This document shows, piece by piece, positions 43,710 to 52,464 of a DNA stretch of 64,000 nt. The position numbers were made by a program, and so were the translations under genes. This DNA comes from JASHVB01 sp963780805. GTDB lineage: Bacteria > Pseudomonadota > Alphaproteobacteria > Acetobacterales > Acetobacteraceae. Position 1 is the first letter of the stretch, and every line of letters starts with the position of its first letter. Location of the stretch: positions 248,001-312,000 of the forward strand of contig CAWADP010000007.1 of assembly GCA_963780805.1 (NCBI GenBank), in the 5' to 3' direction. The notes below the pieces were generated by a model, which searched no databases, was not told where the DNA came from, and saw only the letters and a list, made by a program, of their open reading frames with translations.

Positions 43710-44690
43710 TCACAACCCCTCGAACAACGCCGTGGTGATGTAGCGCTCGCCGAACGAGGGGATGATGGTGACGATCCGCTTGCCCGCCATCTCCTGCCGT
43801 TTCGCCACGACCAGTGTCGCGGCCAGCGCGGCACCGGAGGAAATCCCGCACGGAATCCCCTCCGTCCGGGCCAGCCTGCGCGCATTGGCAAAGGCCGCCT
43901 CGTTCGACACCTTGACGACCTCGTCGATTTCCTTGGTATCCAACACCTCCGGCACGAAGCCGGCCCCGATGCCCTGGATCGGATGCGGACCCGGACTGCC
44001 GCCGGACAAGACCGGGCTTGCCTCTGGTTCCACCGCGATCATGCGCAACCCCGGCCGCCGCGGCTTCAGCGCCTGCGCCACACCGGTCAGCGTTCCGCCG
44101 GTGCCGATGCCCGAAACGATCGCATCCACTTCGCCCGCCGTGTCGTACCAGATCTCCTCCGCCGTGGTGCGCTTATGGATCGCAGGATTGGCGGGATTGC
44201 CGAACTGGTCGGGAATCACCGAACCGGGCATCGACGCCTGCAATTCCTTGGCGCGGGCGATGGCGCCGTTCATGCCCTTCTCGCGCGGTGTCAGCTCGAG
44301 TTGCGCGCCGAGATAGGCCAGCATCTTGCGGCGCTCGATAGACATCGATTCCGGCATGGTCAGGATCAGGTTGTAACCGCGCGAGGCGCACATGAAGGCC
44401 AGCGCAATGCCGGTGTTGCCGGAGGTCGGCTCGATCACCGTGCCGCCCGGCTTCAGGCGCCCGTCCGCCTCCAGCGCCAGGATCATGTTGACGCCGATGC
44501 GGTCTTTCACACTCGCAATCGGGTTGAAGAACTCCAGCTTCAGGCAGATATCGGCGGCGATGCCTTCCTCGGCGACAATGCGCGGGATGCGGACCAGCGG
44601 CGTGTTGCCGATGGTCTCCGCGATGCTGTCGTAGATGCGCCCGCGCAGCGGACGATCGAGATGCAGCGGTGTGTGTTCGGTTGCGGGCAT
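43710..44690 (-). CDS. cysK: Cysteine synthase A-like PLP enzyme
   Basis: 326 residues from the ATG at 44690 (AGGAGG upstream). Forms L-cysteine from O-acetylserine and sulfide. PLP Lys in NPIASVKDRIG; phosphate-binding and substrate loop EPTSGNTGIALAFMCASRG; TMPESMSIERRKML; GTGGTLTGVAQALK; and SSGAALAATLVVAKRQEM near the end. All are typical of CysK. It lies on the minus strand between the GST gene upstream and the FAD/Fe-S dehydrogenase gene, with a family-B repeat in the gap of about 92 bases to the latter. A cystathionine beta-synthase or sulfocysteine synthase variant cannot be excluded. Confidence 0.93.
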   Translation of the reverse strand: MPATEHTPLHLDRPLRGRIYDSIAETIGNTPLVRIPRIVAEEGIAADICLKLEFFNPIASVKDRIGVNMILALEADGRLKPGGTVIEPTSGNTGIALAFMCASRGYNLILTMPESMSIERRKMLAYLGAQLELTPREKGMNGAIARAKELQASMPGSVIPDQFGNPANPAIHKRTTAEEIWYDTAGEVDAIVSGIGTGGTLTGVAQALKPRRPGLRMIAVEPEASPVLSGGSPGPHPIQGIGAGFVPEVLDTKEIDEVVKVSNEAAFANARRLARTEGIPCGISSGAALAATLVVAKRQEMAGKRIVTIIPSFGERYITTALFEGL

Positions 44691-44802
44691 GCGACCTCCT
44701 GCTGGTTCCAATGGCCGGTTCCAACGGCAACGGCCGGGGGTGGTAACACGCGGCACGGGCGGGGTCACGCCGGCCGGCCGCGGTCTGCTCCCGCGCGGCA
44801 GG

Positions 44803-45432
44803 TCACCGATCGTCGATCGCTGGATTTGCCAGCACTGACGGGCGCTGATTGAAGCTGGCGTGCCATGCCGCGAGGCGTGGGTGCCCATCGCGCCAGTGCA
44901 GTTCGTCGAAGCGGAAATCCAGGTAGGCCAGCGCCACGCCGATCGCGACGTGACCGATGGTCAGTGCGCTGTCCGCCAGTGCGTCCGCCTCATGTTCCAA
45001 CGCGGCAACGCAGGCGAGCAATTTCTCGCGCCACAGGTCCATGTGCGGCTGCGACTGGCGGTCCGGCGGACGGAAGCGCTCACCCAGCCAGGGCAGCGCG
45101 GCATCCAGCATGCCGTCGCCCAAAGCCAGCCGGCGCAACGCCCTGCCGCGTTCGGGCCAGGCGGGAGGGAACAGTTTGGCGTTGTCGTGCAGCGTGTCGA
45201 GGTACTCGCAGATGACTGGTGAGTTGTACAGCACCGTGCCGTCCGGCAGTTCCAGTGTGGGGATCTTGCCCAGCGGATTGATGCGCATCAACTCGCGGTG
45301 TGGCATGGTGCCGCCGACGACGGTACGCACCGGGCGCAGCCGGTCCTGCAGGCCCATTTCGTGTGCCGCGATCATCACCTTGCGCACATAGGGCGAGCGC
45401 GGCGACCAGTGCAGCGTCAGCGGCTGCGGCAT
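44803..45432 (-). CDS. Glutathione S-transferase family protein
   Basis: 209 residues. N-terminal thioredoxin-like domain: TLHWSPRSPYVRKVMIAAHE for the glutathione-site Ser/Tyr loop, PLGKIPTLELPDGTVLYNSP (cis-Pro after I) and VICEYLDTL. The C-terminal helical domain is shown by ALADSALTIGHVAIGVALAY and LDFRFDELHWRDGHPRLAAW. Cytosolic. Conjugation substrate unknown. 112 bases upstream of cysK on the same strand, so possibly co-transcribed, a plausible thiol-metabolism pairing. Confidence 0.93.
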   Translation of the reverse strand: MPQPLTLHWSPRSPYVRKVMIAAHEMGLQDRLRPVRTVVGGTMPHRELMRINPLGKIPTLELPDGTVLYNSPVICEYLDTLHDNAKLFPPAWPERGRALRRLALGDGMLDAALPWLGERFRPPDRQSQPHMDLWREKLLACVAALEHEADALADSALTIGHVAIGVALAYLDFRFDELHWRDGHPRLAAWHASFNQRPSVLANPAIDDR

Positions 45433-45499
45433 GCGTGTCTCCTTGTTTTTGTTTTCGTGCAGGCGTGCCCGTGGGATTGGCGCCGTGCTGTCCCGTCGC

Positions 45500-45607
45500 C
45501 GCAGTCGTTGCGAGGCGCGCAGCGACGAAGCAATCTCCCGCCTGACGAACCGCCAGCGCTCTCCCGGGCGAGAGATTGCTTCGTCGCCGCGCGCCTAGCA
45601 ATGACTG
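45500..45607. repeat. Intergenic palindromic repeat, family A
   Basis: Left arm GCAGTCGTTGCGAGGCGCGC to AGCGACGAAGCAATCTCCCGC. Right arm GGGCGAGAGATTGCTTCGTC to GCCGCGCGCCTAGCAATGACTGC. Same architecture as 40039-40122 but with an extra GAC/GTC base set in the arms. It lies between the GST and SDR genes on the minus strand. Confidence 0.85.
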
Positions 45608-45618
45608 CGGGCACAGCA

Positions 45619-46452
45619 TTAGTAATGCGTCACCCATTCGTTGGTCAGCGCGGCCTCGATGCGGCGGTGGCGCGCCTTGATGACATCGGCGGGCACCGCA
45701 CTGACGAAAGCATAGAACGTCTTGCTGCGGATCGCTTCCACCACGCGTTCCCCTACCTTCGCTGGCTCGAGGCCCGTGGCGGCGAGGCGTTCGGCCAGCA
45801 TGGCCTCATCGGTGGCGCGGACTTGCGGTCCGCCCATATGCGGCGGCCGGTTGCGGGCGCCGCGGGCGATGTTGGTGGCGATTGGCCCGGGGCAGAGCAC
45901 CGACACGCCGACGTTGGTGCCTTCCAGTTCCTGCTCCAACGCCTCGGACAGCGACACGACCGCGTACTTGGTCATCGAATATGGCGCCTGGTTGGTGCCG
46001 CGTCTGTTCTGGAAGCCCGCGACCGAGGCGGTGTTGACGACATGGCCCTCCTCGCCGTGCTTCAGGATCGCCGGCACGAAGTGGCGGATACCGTGAATCA
46101 CGCCCCAGATGTTCACGCCAATCACGAATTCCCAATCGCTGCGCGCGACGTCGATCAGCCGGGTGCCGTGCATCGGCACGCCGGCATTGTTGCAGGCGAT
46201 GTGCAGTTTGCCGAAATGGCGCTCGCATTCCGTCAGGGCATCGAGCACCGATTGCTCCTGCGTCGCATCGATCCGCACCGGCATGACGCGCTTGTTGGTG
46301 CCGGACAGGCCGTGCGCCGCTTGCTCGACGGCTTCTTTCTGGATGTCGGCCATCACGACGTTGGCACCGGCTTCGGCCAGCGCGGTCGCGATCGCGAGGC
46401 CAATGCCGGACGCGGCGCCGGTGACGATGGCGGTCTTGCCGGAAATGTCCAT
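45619..46452 (-). CDS. Short-chain dehydrogenase/reductase
   Basis: 277 residues from the ATG at 46452 (MDISGKTAIVTGAASGIGLA). Classical SDR: cofactor motif TGAASGIG at about residues 10-17, VVMADIQKE for NAD(H) preference, NNAG at about 88-91, catalytic Ser in VNTASVAGF and Tyr-x3-Lys in YSMTKYAVVS. The C-terminal part (TFYAFVSAVPADVIKARHRR) matches the group with a long tail often seen in aromatic or terpene catabolism. No strong ribosome site before the ATG. Substrate unknown. Upstream on the same strand lies an amidohydrolase. Confidence 0.93.
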   Translation of the reverse strand: MDISGKTAIVTGAASGIGLAIATALAEAGANVVMADIQKEAVEQAAHGLSGTNKRVMPVRIDATQEQSVLDALTECERHFGKLHIACNNAGVPMHGTRLIDVARSDWEFVIGVNIWGVIHGIRHFVPAILKHGEEGHVVNTASVAGFQNRRGTNQAPYSMTKYAVVSLSEALEQELEGTNVGVSVLCPGPIATNIARGARNRPPHMGGPQVRATDEAMLAERLAATGLEPAKVGERVVEAIRSKTFYAFVSAVPADVIKARHRRIEAALTNEWVTHY

Positions 46453-46643
46453 GGAGGGGTCTTTCGAAGAGGTGGTCGGTGGAATGCGCGTCGGCGGCGT
46501 TATCCTCGTCATCGCCGGGCGCGACGCGGCCATCTGCCCCGCGACGATCGGGACATTCGCCGCAGCGGACGCGCGATCGGCATTGGGTGGATGACCGGCT
46601 CAGGGCCGGCCATGACGAGGGCCGCCCGAGGCGGCCCGGCCCA

Positions 46644-47717
46644 TCAGGGTGCAATCAGCCGGTACACCTTCGCCGCGGTGCCGCTGTACAGCGCCTTCTT
46701 CTCGCCCGCCGACGCATTGGCGGTGATGCGCTTGAACGCGTTCCACAGCTCGGTATAGCCGCAGGACTGCTTGTCGGGGGGAAAGTTGCTCTCGAACATG
46801 CAGCGGTTGACGCCGAACGCCTCGATGCAATGCTCGATATAGGGCCGCCATGCCACTGCAAGATCCTCGGAACCCGGCGGCACGTCGCGTTCATGGAAGT
46901 CGAATCCGACCGACACCATGCCGAGGCCGCCCAGCTTGCAATACACGTTCGGGCACTTCGCCATCTCGGTGATGTTCTTGCGCCATTCGCCGAGAATCTC
47001 CTCGCGACGGTTGTTGTATGGCCCGACGCCGAGGATGCCGCCGACGTGGTTCAGGATGAACGTGGTGCCGGGAAACGCGCGCATCATTTCGATCGCATCC
47101 GGCAGTTGAGGATGGTACTGCCAGGATTCGAAGCTCAGACCCAGCGGCGCCAGTTGCGCCAGGCCCTCGCGGAATTTCGGGTCCATCACCAGGTGCAGCG
47201 GCACAGTGCGGGATGCGTATTTGGAGACCGCTTCGTGCGTGTCGAACGCCACGCCGTGGCGCAGGCCGCGCAAGCGCCCGCCGGCGGCGGCGATCTCGGC
47301 TTCCAGCAGCTCGCGCACGCGCGCGCCTACGGACAGATCGCCACCACCGACGATGCCTTCCGCCACGCGGCAGGGGCCGTAGCCGCCGGACGCACTCATC
47401 GCGGCGATGCCAGTGACGAACTCGACCTCACCCAGGGCGGCCATCTCGCGCGGGCCGTCCTTGCGGTACATCGCGCGGCATTCCAGGAACACCGTCGAAA
47501 CGACGTTATGGCCGCCGCCGATATCGGCAAGCAGCTCGGGCAATAGGTACTGGCCGCGGTGCGGCATGTCCCAGAAATGGTGGTGCGGGTCGATGATCGG
47601 CAGCTCCGGTTCGAGCGCCGCTTCGCGAGGCCGTTTCGCCAGCCATTCTTTCAGCGGGGCGTCCGTGCGATAGACGCCGCCGCGGTATTCGCCTTTTGAT
47701 TCGCCGAATTGGGGCAT
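46644..47717 (-). CDS. Amidohydrolase family protein (amidohydrolase_2)
   Basis: 357 residues. TIM-barrel metal hydrolase or decarboxylase of the amidohydrolase_2 group. Metal-site motif PIIDPHHHFWD near residue 42, TTFILNHVGGILGVG with the metal-ligand His, and C-terminal CMFESNFPPDKQSCGYTELW with the catalytic Asp. The group covers 2-pyrone-4,6-dicarboxylate lactonase and ACMSD-type decarboxylases, so an aromatic or lactone substrate is likely. AAAAGGAGGAAACG precedes the ATG. The 191 bases between it and the SDR gene (46453-46643) carry a family-B-like repeat and no gene. Confidence 0.92.
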   Translation of the reverse strand: MPQFGESKGEYRGGVYRTDAPLKEWLAKRPREAALEPELPIIDPHHHFWDMPHRGQYLLPELLADIGGGHNVVSTVFLECRAMYRKDGPREMAALGEVEFVTGIAAMSASGGYGPCRVAEGIVGGGDLSVGARVRELLEAEIAAAGGRLRGLRHGVAFDTHEAVSKYASRTVPLHLVMDPKFREGLAQLAPLGLSFESWQYHPQLPDAIEMMRAFPGTTFILNHVGGILGVGPYNNRREEILGEWRKNITEMAKCPNVYCKLGGLGMVSVGFDFHERDVPPGSEDLAVAWRPYIEHCIEAFGVNRCMFESNFPPDKQSCGYTELWNAFKRITANASAGEKKALYSGTAAKVYRLIAP

Positions 47718-47747
47718 TATCGTTTCCTCCTTTTGCGGATCGCCAGC

Positions 47748-48209
47748 TTATGCAACCGGGTCCAGCACAACCACCGGGATTTCGCGTTCCGTCTTGCGTT
47801 GATAGTCGGCATAGGGCGGCCAGAATTCCAGCGACTTCTCCCACAGCCGTGCGCGTTCCTCGCCGGAGGCGGTCCGCGCCTTCGCGTGCATCTTCTTGGT
47901 GCCAACCTGAACCTCGACCTCGGGGTTGGCGAGGATGTTGCGGTACCAGCCCGGATGCTCCGGCGCGCCGCCTTTCGAGGCGATCACGAAATAGCTATTG
48001 CCGGCCTGCCCATAGAACAACGGGAAAATGAATTTTTCCCCCGACTTCCGTCCGGTGGTGGTCAGCATCAGCGATGGCACAGTGATCTCCGGCCGCCCGG
48101 GCTGGCTCATTTTGTACATGTGCCCTTCGGAGCCGCCGCTGGACAGGTAGCGGTTCGCATGGTCCACCATCCAGCCCGGCAGGTTGGGCGCAAGCTTGGC
48201 TTCGGTCAT
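47748..48209 (-). CDS. Deazaflavin-dependent nitroreductase family protein (DDN type)
   Basis: 153 residues from the ATG at 48209 (GAGGAGA upstream). The split beta-barrel F420/FMN-binding family: VPSLMLTTTGRKSGEKFIFP, GNSYFVIASKGGAPEHPGWY, RNILANPEVEVQVG and WPPYADYQRKTEREIPVVVL. These enzymes reduce quinones or nitro compounds with F420H2 in actinobacteria. In proteobacteria the cofactor is often unknown. It lies 30 bases upstream of the amidohydrolase gene on the same strand, so probably one operon. Confidence 0.92.
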   Translation of the reverse strand: MTEAKLAPNLPGWMVDHANRYLSSGGSEGHMYKMSQPGRPEITVPSLMLTTTGRKSGEKFIFPLFYGQAGNSYFVIASKGGAPEHPGWYRNILANPEVEVQVGTKKMHAKARTASGEERARLWEKSLEFWPPYADYQRKTEREIPVVVLDPVA

Positions 48210-48384
48210 TGGTGCAGTCTCCTCTGATCGCAGCGAGCATAGCATGGATGGTCCGCCGGCCCAGAACCCGCCCGGGCGCCGGCAGCCCCCGGGCAATCAA
48301 CTCCGGACCCGAGTTTCATTAAGACGCGATGCGCCCGGACAGCGGGTGATGGCGAAAACGCTACTGTCGGTAGGGGAGAGCACC

Positions 48385-49131
48385 ATGGCTTATGAAGGCA
48401 TGATTGCGGAGACCATCTCGATCAACGGCAACAACAATGAACCGATCTCGGCCTATGTCGCGCGGCCGCTGGGGGCAGGGCCGTTTCCCGGCATGGTACT
48501 GATCCATCACGCACCCGGCTGGGACGAATGGTACCGCGAGGCGACCCGCCGCTTCGCGCATCACGGCTACGCGACGATCAGCCATAACCTGTATCACCGC
48601 GCGGGCGACGGCAAACCCGACGACGTCGCCGCCAAGGTGCGCGCCGAGGGCGGCGTGCCGGATGCGCAAGTGGTCGGCGATACCGAGGGCGCCGTGCAAT
48701 GGCTGCGGGCCCAGCCCTGGCTCAACCGCAAGGTCGGCTTGTTCGGCACATGCTCCGGCGGGCGGCAGACCTTCCTGTTCGCGTGCAAGACGAAAAGCCT
48801 CAACGCCGCCTGCGAACTATGGGGCGGGCGCGTGGTGATGAGCAAGGAGGAGCTGAACCCCAAGCAGCCGGCCGCCCCGATCGACTTCACCAAGGACCTG
48901 TCGTGCCCATTGCTTGGCTTGTTCGGCAACGAGGACCGCGCGCCGACCCCAGAGCAAGTGGACCAGCACGAAGCGGAACTGAAGAAGCACGGCAAGAACT
49001 ACGAGTTCCACCGCTACGACGGTGCCGGGCATGGCTTCTTCTACTACGACCGGCCGGCGTACCGCATCGAGCAAGCGCTGGACGGCTGGAAGAAGGTGTG
49101 GGCGTTCCTGGAAAAGCACCTGTCGGCGTAA
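48385..49131 (+). CDS. Dienelactone hydrolase family protein
   Basis: 248 residues from the ATG at 48385 with GGGGAG upstream. Alpha/beta hydrolase: nucleophile motif GTCSGGRQ (Cys, as in true dienelactone hydrolases), Asp in FGNEDRAPTPEQ and His in DGAGHGFFYYDR. IHHAPGWDEWYREATRRFAH near the N-terminus supplies the oxyanion region. Hydrolyses cyclic dienelactones or related esters in chloroaromatic or other ring cleavage routes; substrate not proven. It is divergent from the deazaflavin-type gene and 7 bases upstream of a DUF6295 gene, with which it is probably co-transcribed. Confidence 0.93.
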   Translation: MAYEGMIAETISINGNNNEPISAYVARPLGAGPFPGMVLIHHAPGWDEWYREATRRFAHHGYATISHNLYHRAGDGKPDDVAAKVRAEGGVPDAQVVGDTEGAVQWLRAQPWLNRKVGLFGTCSGGRQTFLFACKTKSLNAACELWGGRVVMSKEELNPKQPAAPIDFTKDLSCPLLGLFGNEDRAPTPEQVDQHEAELKKHGKNYEFHRYDGAGHGFFYYDRPAYRIEQALDGWKKVWAFLEKHLSA

Positions 49132-49138
49132 CGCCGGA

Positions 49139-49417
49139 ATGTGCACCTCGATCGTCGAGATCGTCAGTGCCAGCGGTGCCGGCAAGGGCGGGGACGGGTG
49201 GTTCGATCTCACCCATTCGGTGGTGTCGTACGACCACCCGCATCACGCCTTGCTGGAAGAGGCGATCACCATCGACTTCGTCAATTCGACGATGGGGCCG
49301 GCGGCGCGGGTCGCGGTGGAACTCACGCTGGAGGCGGCGAAAGAACTGAGCCACGCTCTGATCAAGGCGATCGCGGCGGCGGAGATCGAGGAGAGCGGGC
49401 GGTTGCGGGGGACGTAG
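49139..49417 (+). CDS. DUF6295 family protein
   Basis: 92 residues starting MCTSIVEIVSASGAGKGGDG, then WFDLTHSVVSYDHPHHALLE, ITIDFVNSTMGPAARVAVEL and an amphipathic helical end (AAKELSHALIKAIAAAEIEE). The MCTxI start, the GWF segment and the FDHPxHAxLE-like stretch identify the family, whose function is unknown. It follows the dienelactone hydrolase stop by 7 bases, so co-translation is likely. The DNA past the stop holds tandem repeats. Confidence 0.85.
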   Translation: MCTSIVEIVSASGAGKGGDGWFDLTHSVVSYDHPHHALLEEAITIDFVNSTMGPAARVAVELTLEAAKELSHALIKAIAAAEIEESGRLRGT

Positions 49418-49450
49418 ACACCGGCATTGCGGCCCCTCGCGTCGCGCCCG

Positions 49451-49560
49451 GCTCGCGTCATGCCCCGCTCGCGTCACGCCCCGCTCGCGTCACGCCCCGC
49501 TTGCGTCACGCCCCGCTTGCGTCACGCCCCGCTTGCGTCACGCCCCGCTTGCGTCACGCG
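49451..49560. repeat. 16-bp tandem repeats, about seven copies
   Basis: Units GCTCGCGTCATGCCCC (49451), GCTCGCGTCACGCCCC (49467, 49483) and GCTTGCGTCACGCCCC (49499, 49515, 49531), with a partial last unit at 49547-49560. A diverged unit precedes at about 49435. Each unit contains GCGTCACGC. The array runs straight into the left arm of a family-A repeat and lies in a 260-base gene-free stretch. Confidence 0.93.
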
Positions 49561-49660
49561 AGGAGCGAAGCGCAACGAAGCAATCTCCTTCGGGGAGCGC
49601 TCGGACAATCGCGCGCCCTTTGAAGGAGATAGCTTCGTCGCTTTGCTACGCGCAATGACA
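49552..49660. repeat. Intergenic palindromic repeat, family A
   Basis: Left arm GTCACGCGAGGAGCGAAGCG to CAACGAAGCAATCTCCTT. Right arm AAGGAGATAGCTTCGTCGCT to TTGCTACGCGCAATGACA. The arms are largely complementary around an unpaired centre of about 33 bases. It sits just past the stop of the iron-ADH-like gene. Confidence 0.85.
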
Positions 49661-49677
49661 GAGGATGCGGGCCAGTA

Positions 49678-50892
49678 TCAGTACGCCGCCTCCAGTAGCC
49701 TCATCGCATCCTCAACTTGCTCCTGCGGCGAGCGCATGCCGGCGTTTGCATTGAAGTTCTTCACCGTCTCGTTGGCCACCTCCCGCAGGTCCTCGCGCGG
49801 GATTTGCAGTTGGCGCAACTGCGTGGGCACCCCAACGCGCGAGTACAGCGCCTCCAGCCGCTCGGCCACCGCCAGCGCCGCCTGGCGCCCGTCCATCCCG
49901 TCGCGCCAGACTTCCAGCGCCTCCGCCACCTGCCGTGCCGATCGTGCATCCGGGCGATCGGACAGCCGGATCTTCGCGGCATGCACCACCGCGGTCGCCT
50001 CGCCCTGCCCCACATGCGGATAGCGCACATGCAGCGCGGTCGAGACCGCGTAGTTGCCGGCAAACGCACCGCCGCGAGGGCGGCGAAACCCGTCGTCCTC
50101 CGCCCGGTCCTGCAGGAAGGCCGCGATGGCAAGGTCGATGCGAAGTGAAGGGTTTTCGCGCTCCTCCGCCAGACGCCGATAGGCGCGGTACGCCAGATGG
50201 AACCCGTGGTTGCGGTCACCTTCCGCCAGCGGATTGATCTCAATCTGCGCCATCGCGCCCACAGCGCTCGCGAACACCGTGGTGGCCGTGGAGCAAATCA
50301 GGTCGGGCGGCGCGGTCAGCAACGCCTCCTCGTCGAGGAAGATCGCCTGGGGCCGGGTCTTGGGGTCGAAATACTCCATCCGGTGGTCGAGGTCCGGGTT
50401 CTTCAGGCCCGTGCCGGCGCGGTTCATGGCGCTGGTCGGCGTCGTGGGGATGTTGATGATCGGCGGTTTCGGCGCGAGCAATCGCGGGCTGTACGCCGGC
50501 TTGCCTTCCGGATACTGCGTCATGATCCGGAATGGATCGCCTGACTCCGCCATGAAGATCGCCACCGCGCGCACGGCGACGATGACGCTGCCGCCGCCGA
50601 CCGCGATCAGCAGTTCGGCCGCGGCGTCGCGCGCGGCGGCGGTGGCAGCGTGGACCGAGGCGTAGGTGGAATCCTTCTCGATGCCGTCGAACACGCCGGC
50701 GTAGCGGTCGCCCAGCGCAGCGGCGATGCGTTGGACAATATCCGTGCGCCGGTTGACGGACGGCGAGCACACCACCAATGCCCGCTTGGCGCCGGTGCGC
50801 TGCACGGCCTCCGGCAAACCTTGCTCGATGACGCGCTGTCCGCAGTAAAGCCGCCACGGATAGCCTGCGGCGCGGAATGTTCTTTCGGTCAT
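49678..50892 (-). CDS. Iron-containing alcohol dehydrogenase-like protein with altered metal site
   Basis: 404 residues from the ATG at 50892 (MTERTFRAAGYPWRLYCGQR). The family's NAD-binding AVGGGSVIVAVRAV and the IINIPTTPTSAMNRAGTGLK segment are clear, so the fold is Fe-ADH/maleylacetate reductase. The metal ligands are not: where DALAHAIEA is expected the protein reads ASAVGAMAQIEI. Where VHALAHPLG is expected it reads YAVSTALHVRYPHVGQGEAT, leaving one His. So metal-dependent dehydrogenase chemistry is doubtful, and it may act on a different substrate or need no metal. Ribosome site weak. The divergent neighbour is the branched-chain-type transporter operon, 329 bases away. Confidence 0.85.
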   Translation of the reverse strand: MTERTFRAAGYPWRLYCGQRVIEQGLPEAVQRTGAKRALVVCSPSVNRRTDIVQRIAAALGDRYAGVFDGIEKDSTYASVHAATAAARDAAAELLIAVGGGSVIVAVRAVAIFMAESGDPFRIMTQYPEGKPAYSPRLLAPKPPIINIPTTPTSAMNRAGTGLKNPDLDHRMEYFDPKTRPQAIFLDEEALLTAPPDLICSTATTVFASAVGAMAQIEINPLAEGDRNHGFHLAYRAYRRLAEERENPSLRIDLAIAAFLQDRAEDDGFRRPRGGAFAGNYAVSTALHVRYPHVGQGEATAVVHAAKIRLSDRPDARSARQVAEALEVWRDGMDGRQAALAVAERLEALYSRVGVPTQLRQLQIPREDLREVANETVKNFNANAGMRSPQEQVEDAMRLLEAAY

Positions 50893-51221
50893 TGTTTGAG
50901 TCCCCGATCCGGTCGCCCTCGCGTGTTCCGGCGGCGTCTGCTGACCCGATGTCGTGATCCCGCCATGCATCCAGGCGGGTTCATCCAGGGCGGGTCGGCC
51001 GCCGCCGGCCGGTGGTCAACTCGCAATGACACGCCGAGCGATGACGCGCCAGGGCAGGGGCCGACCGTCAGCCGTCAGTGTCTGGACGGCAGGATGGTCG
51101 CGCGATCCCCGATACGCAGGTATGGATAACTTGACAGGAGGATGCCGGGCAGCCCATCGTTGCGTCCGTGAATGACCGGACGGCCAAGCGTCGTGCCGGC
51201 GAAATGGGGGGCTATACCACG

Positions 51222-52424
51222 ATGCAATTCCGTCACACGCTGGCAGCAGCGGCGTTTGCCCTTGCCACGCCATCGGCCGTGCTCGCCCAGGAGCCGATCA
51301 AGATCGGCTTCCCAATTCCGTTGTCCGGCCCTACGGCCGTTTATGGCGAGCCGATCCTGAAGGGCGCCGAACTCGCGGTTGCGGACATCAACGCCAAGGG
51401 CGGCGTGCTGGGCCGCAAGCTCGAGCTGCTGTCGCGCGACAGCAAGGCTAACCCGGCCGAGGCCGTGCGGCTGGCGCGCGAGCTGATCGTGAAGAATGGC
51501 GTCGAATTCCTGGCCGGCACGCTGACCTCGGCGGAAGCGCCGGCGGTATCTACCATCGCCAAGGAGAACCACATCGTCTTCGTCGCTCCGTCGGCGAAGA
51601 CGTCCTCGCTGACCGACCCCGAGCATATCCATCCTTATATCTTCCGCGCCGCCTCCAACACCACGATCGAGGGCCAGGCGGGCGCCATCGTCATGGCGAA
51701 GTGGAAAGACATCAAGACAGTCGCTACGATCGCGCCGGACTACGCCTATGGCCATGATGCGATCGCCGCCTTCGTCGCCAAGCTGAAGCAGCTCCGGCCC
51801 GACATCACCATCGTCGATCAGCAATGGCCGAAACTGGGAGAATCGAACTTCAGCCCGTTCATCACGGCGCAGATGAGCAAGCATCCGGATGCGGTGTATT
51901 GCGACGAATTCGCCGGCGACTTCATCAGCTTCGTGAAGCAGGCCACGCCACTGGATTATTTCAAGGCGATCAACAATCGCATGGTAACGGGTGGCGAAGT
52001 CGCCTCGGTGGACGAGACGATCGCGCTCGGCAGCGCCTTCCCGTACGGCATCTGGGCCAACACCTATGATCCGGTCGTGTGGGACGGGCCGAACCAGCCG
52101 GCCGCCGAAGTCACCTTCGACCAGAAGGTGGAGAAGGCGATGGGCACCAAATACGGATCGAGCTGGGCGATCATGGGCTACGTTGTCATCCAGGCCATTG
52201 CCCAAGGCGTCGAGAAGGCCGGCACCACCGACGATGCGAAGGTGGCCAAGGCCATGGCCGGCATGACCTACCAGACGCCGCTCGGTCCCCGCACCTTCAA
52301 TACCACCACCCACGACGCCGACCAGGGCGAGTATTGGGGCGTGATGGTGCAGGACCCGAACGTGCCATTCGCCGTCATCAAGAACCCGACCTACTACAAC
52401 CCCGAGCCGCCGGCCGGCGGTTGA
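51222..52424 (+). CDS. livJ: Branched-chain amino-acid-type ABC transporter substrate-binding protein
   Basis: 400 residues from the ATG at 51222 with a signal peptide (MQFRHTLAAAAFALATPSAV then LAQEP). The mature domain is a type I periplasmic-binding fold: IKIGFPIPLSGPTAVYGEPI, LKGAELAVADINAKGGVLGR and KLELLSRDSKANPAEAVRLA. Family members bind Leu/Ile/Val, amides, urea or aromatic acids, so the ligand is open. First gene of a livJ-H-M-G-F operon. The upstream stretch 50893-51221 (329 bases) contains no gene. It holds a half-copy of the family-A arm (TCGCAATGACA near 51019) and should contain the operon promoter. Confidence 0.92.
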   Translation: MQFRHTLAAAAFALATPSAVLAQEPIKIGFPIPLSGPTAVYGEPILKGAELAVADINAKGGVLGRKLELLSRDSKANPAEAVRLARELIVKNGVEFLAGTLTSAEAPAVSTIAKENHIVFVAPSAKTSSLTDPEHIHPYIFRAASNTTIEGQAGAIVMAKWKDIKTVATIAPDYAYGHDAIAAFVAKLKQLRPDITIVDQQWPKLGESNFSPFITAQMSKHPDAVYCDEFAGDFISFVKQATPLDYFKAINNRMVTGGEVASVDETIALGSAFPYGIWANTYDPVVWDGPNQPAAEVTFDQKVEKAMGTKYGSSWAIMGYVVIQAIAQGVEKAGTTDDAKVAKAMAGMTYQTPLGPRTFNTTTHDADQGEYWGVMVQDPNVPFAVIKNPTYYNPEPPAGG

Positions 52425-52464
52425 AGCCGGTCCGCCGTTCGAGCAGGGAGATCGCGCCGACGCC

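Noticed and set aside
49451..49560. Possible CRISPR array
   Set aside because: Units are 16 bp and directly adjacent with no unique spacers; no cas genes nearby.
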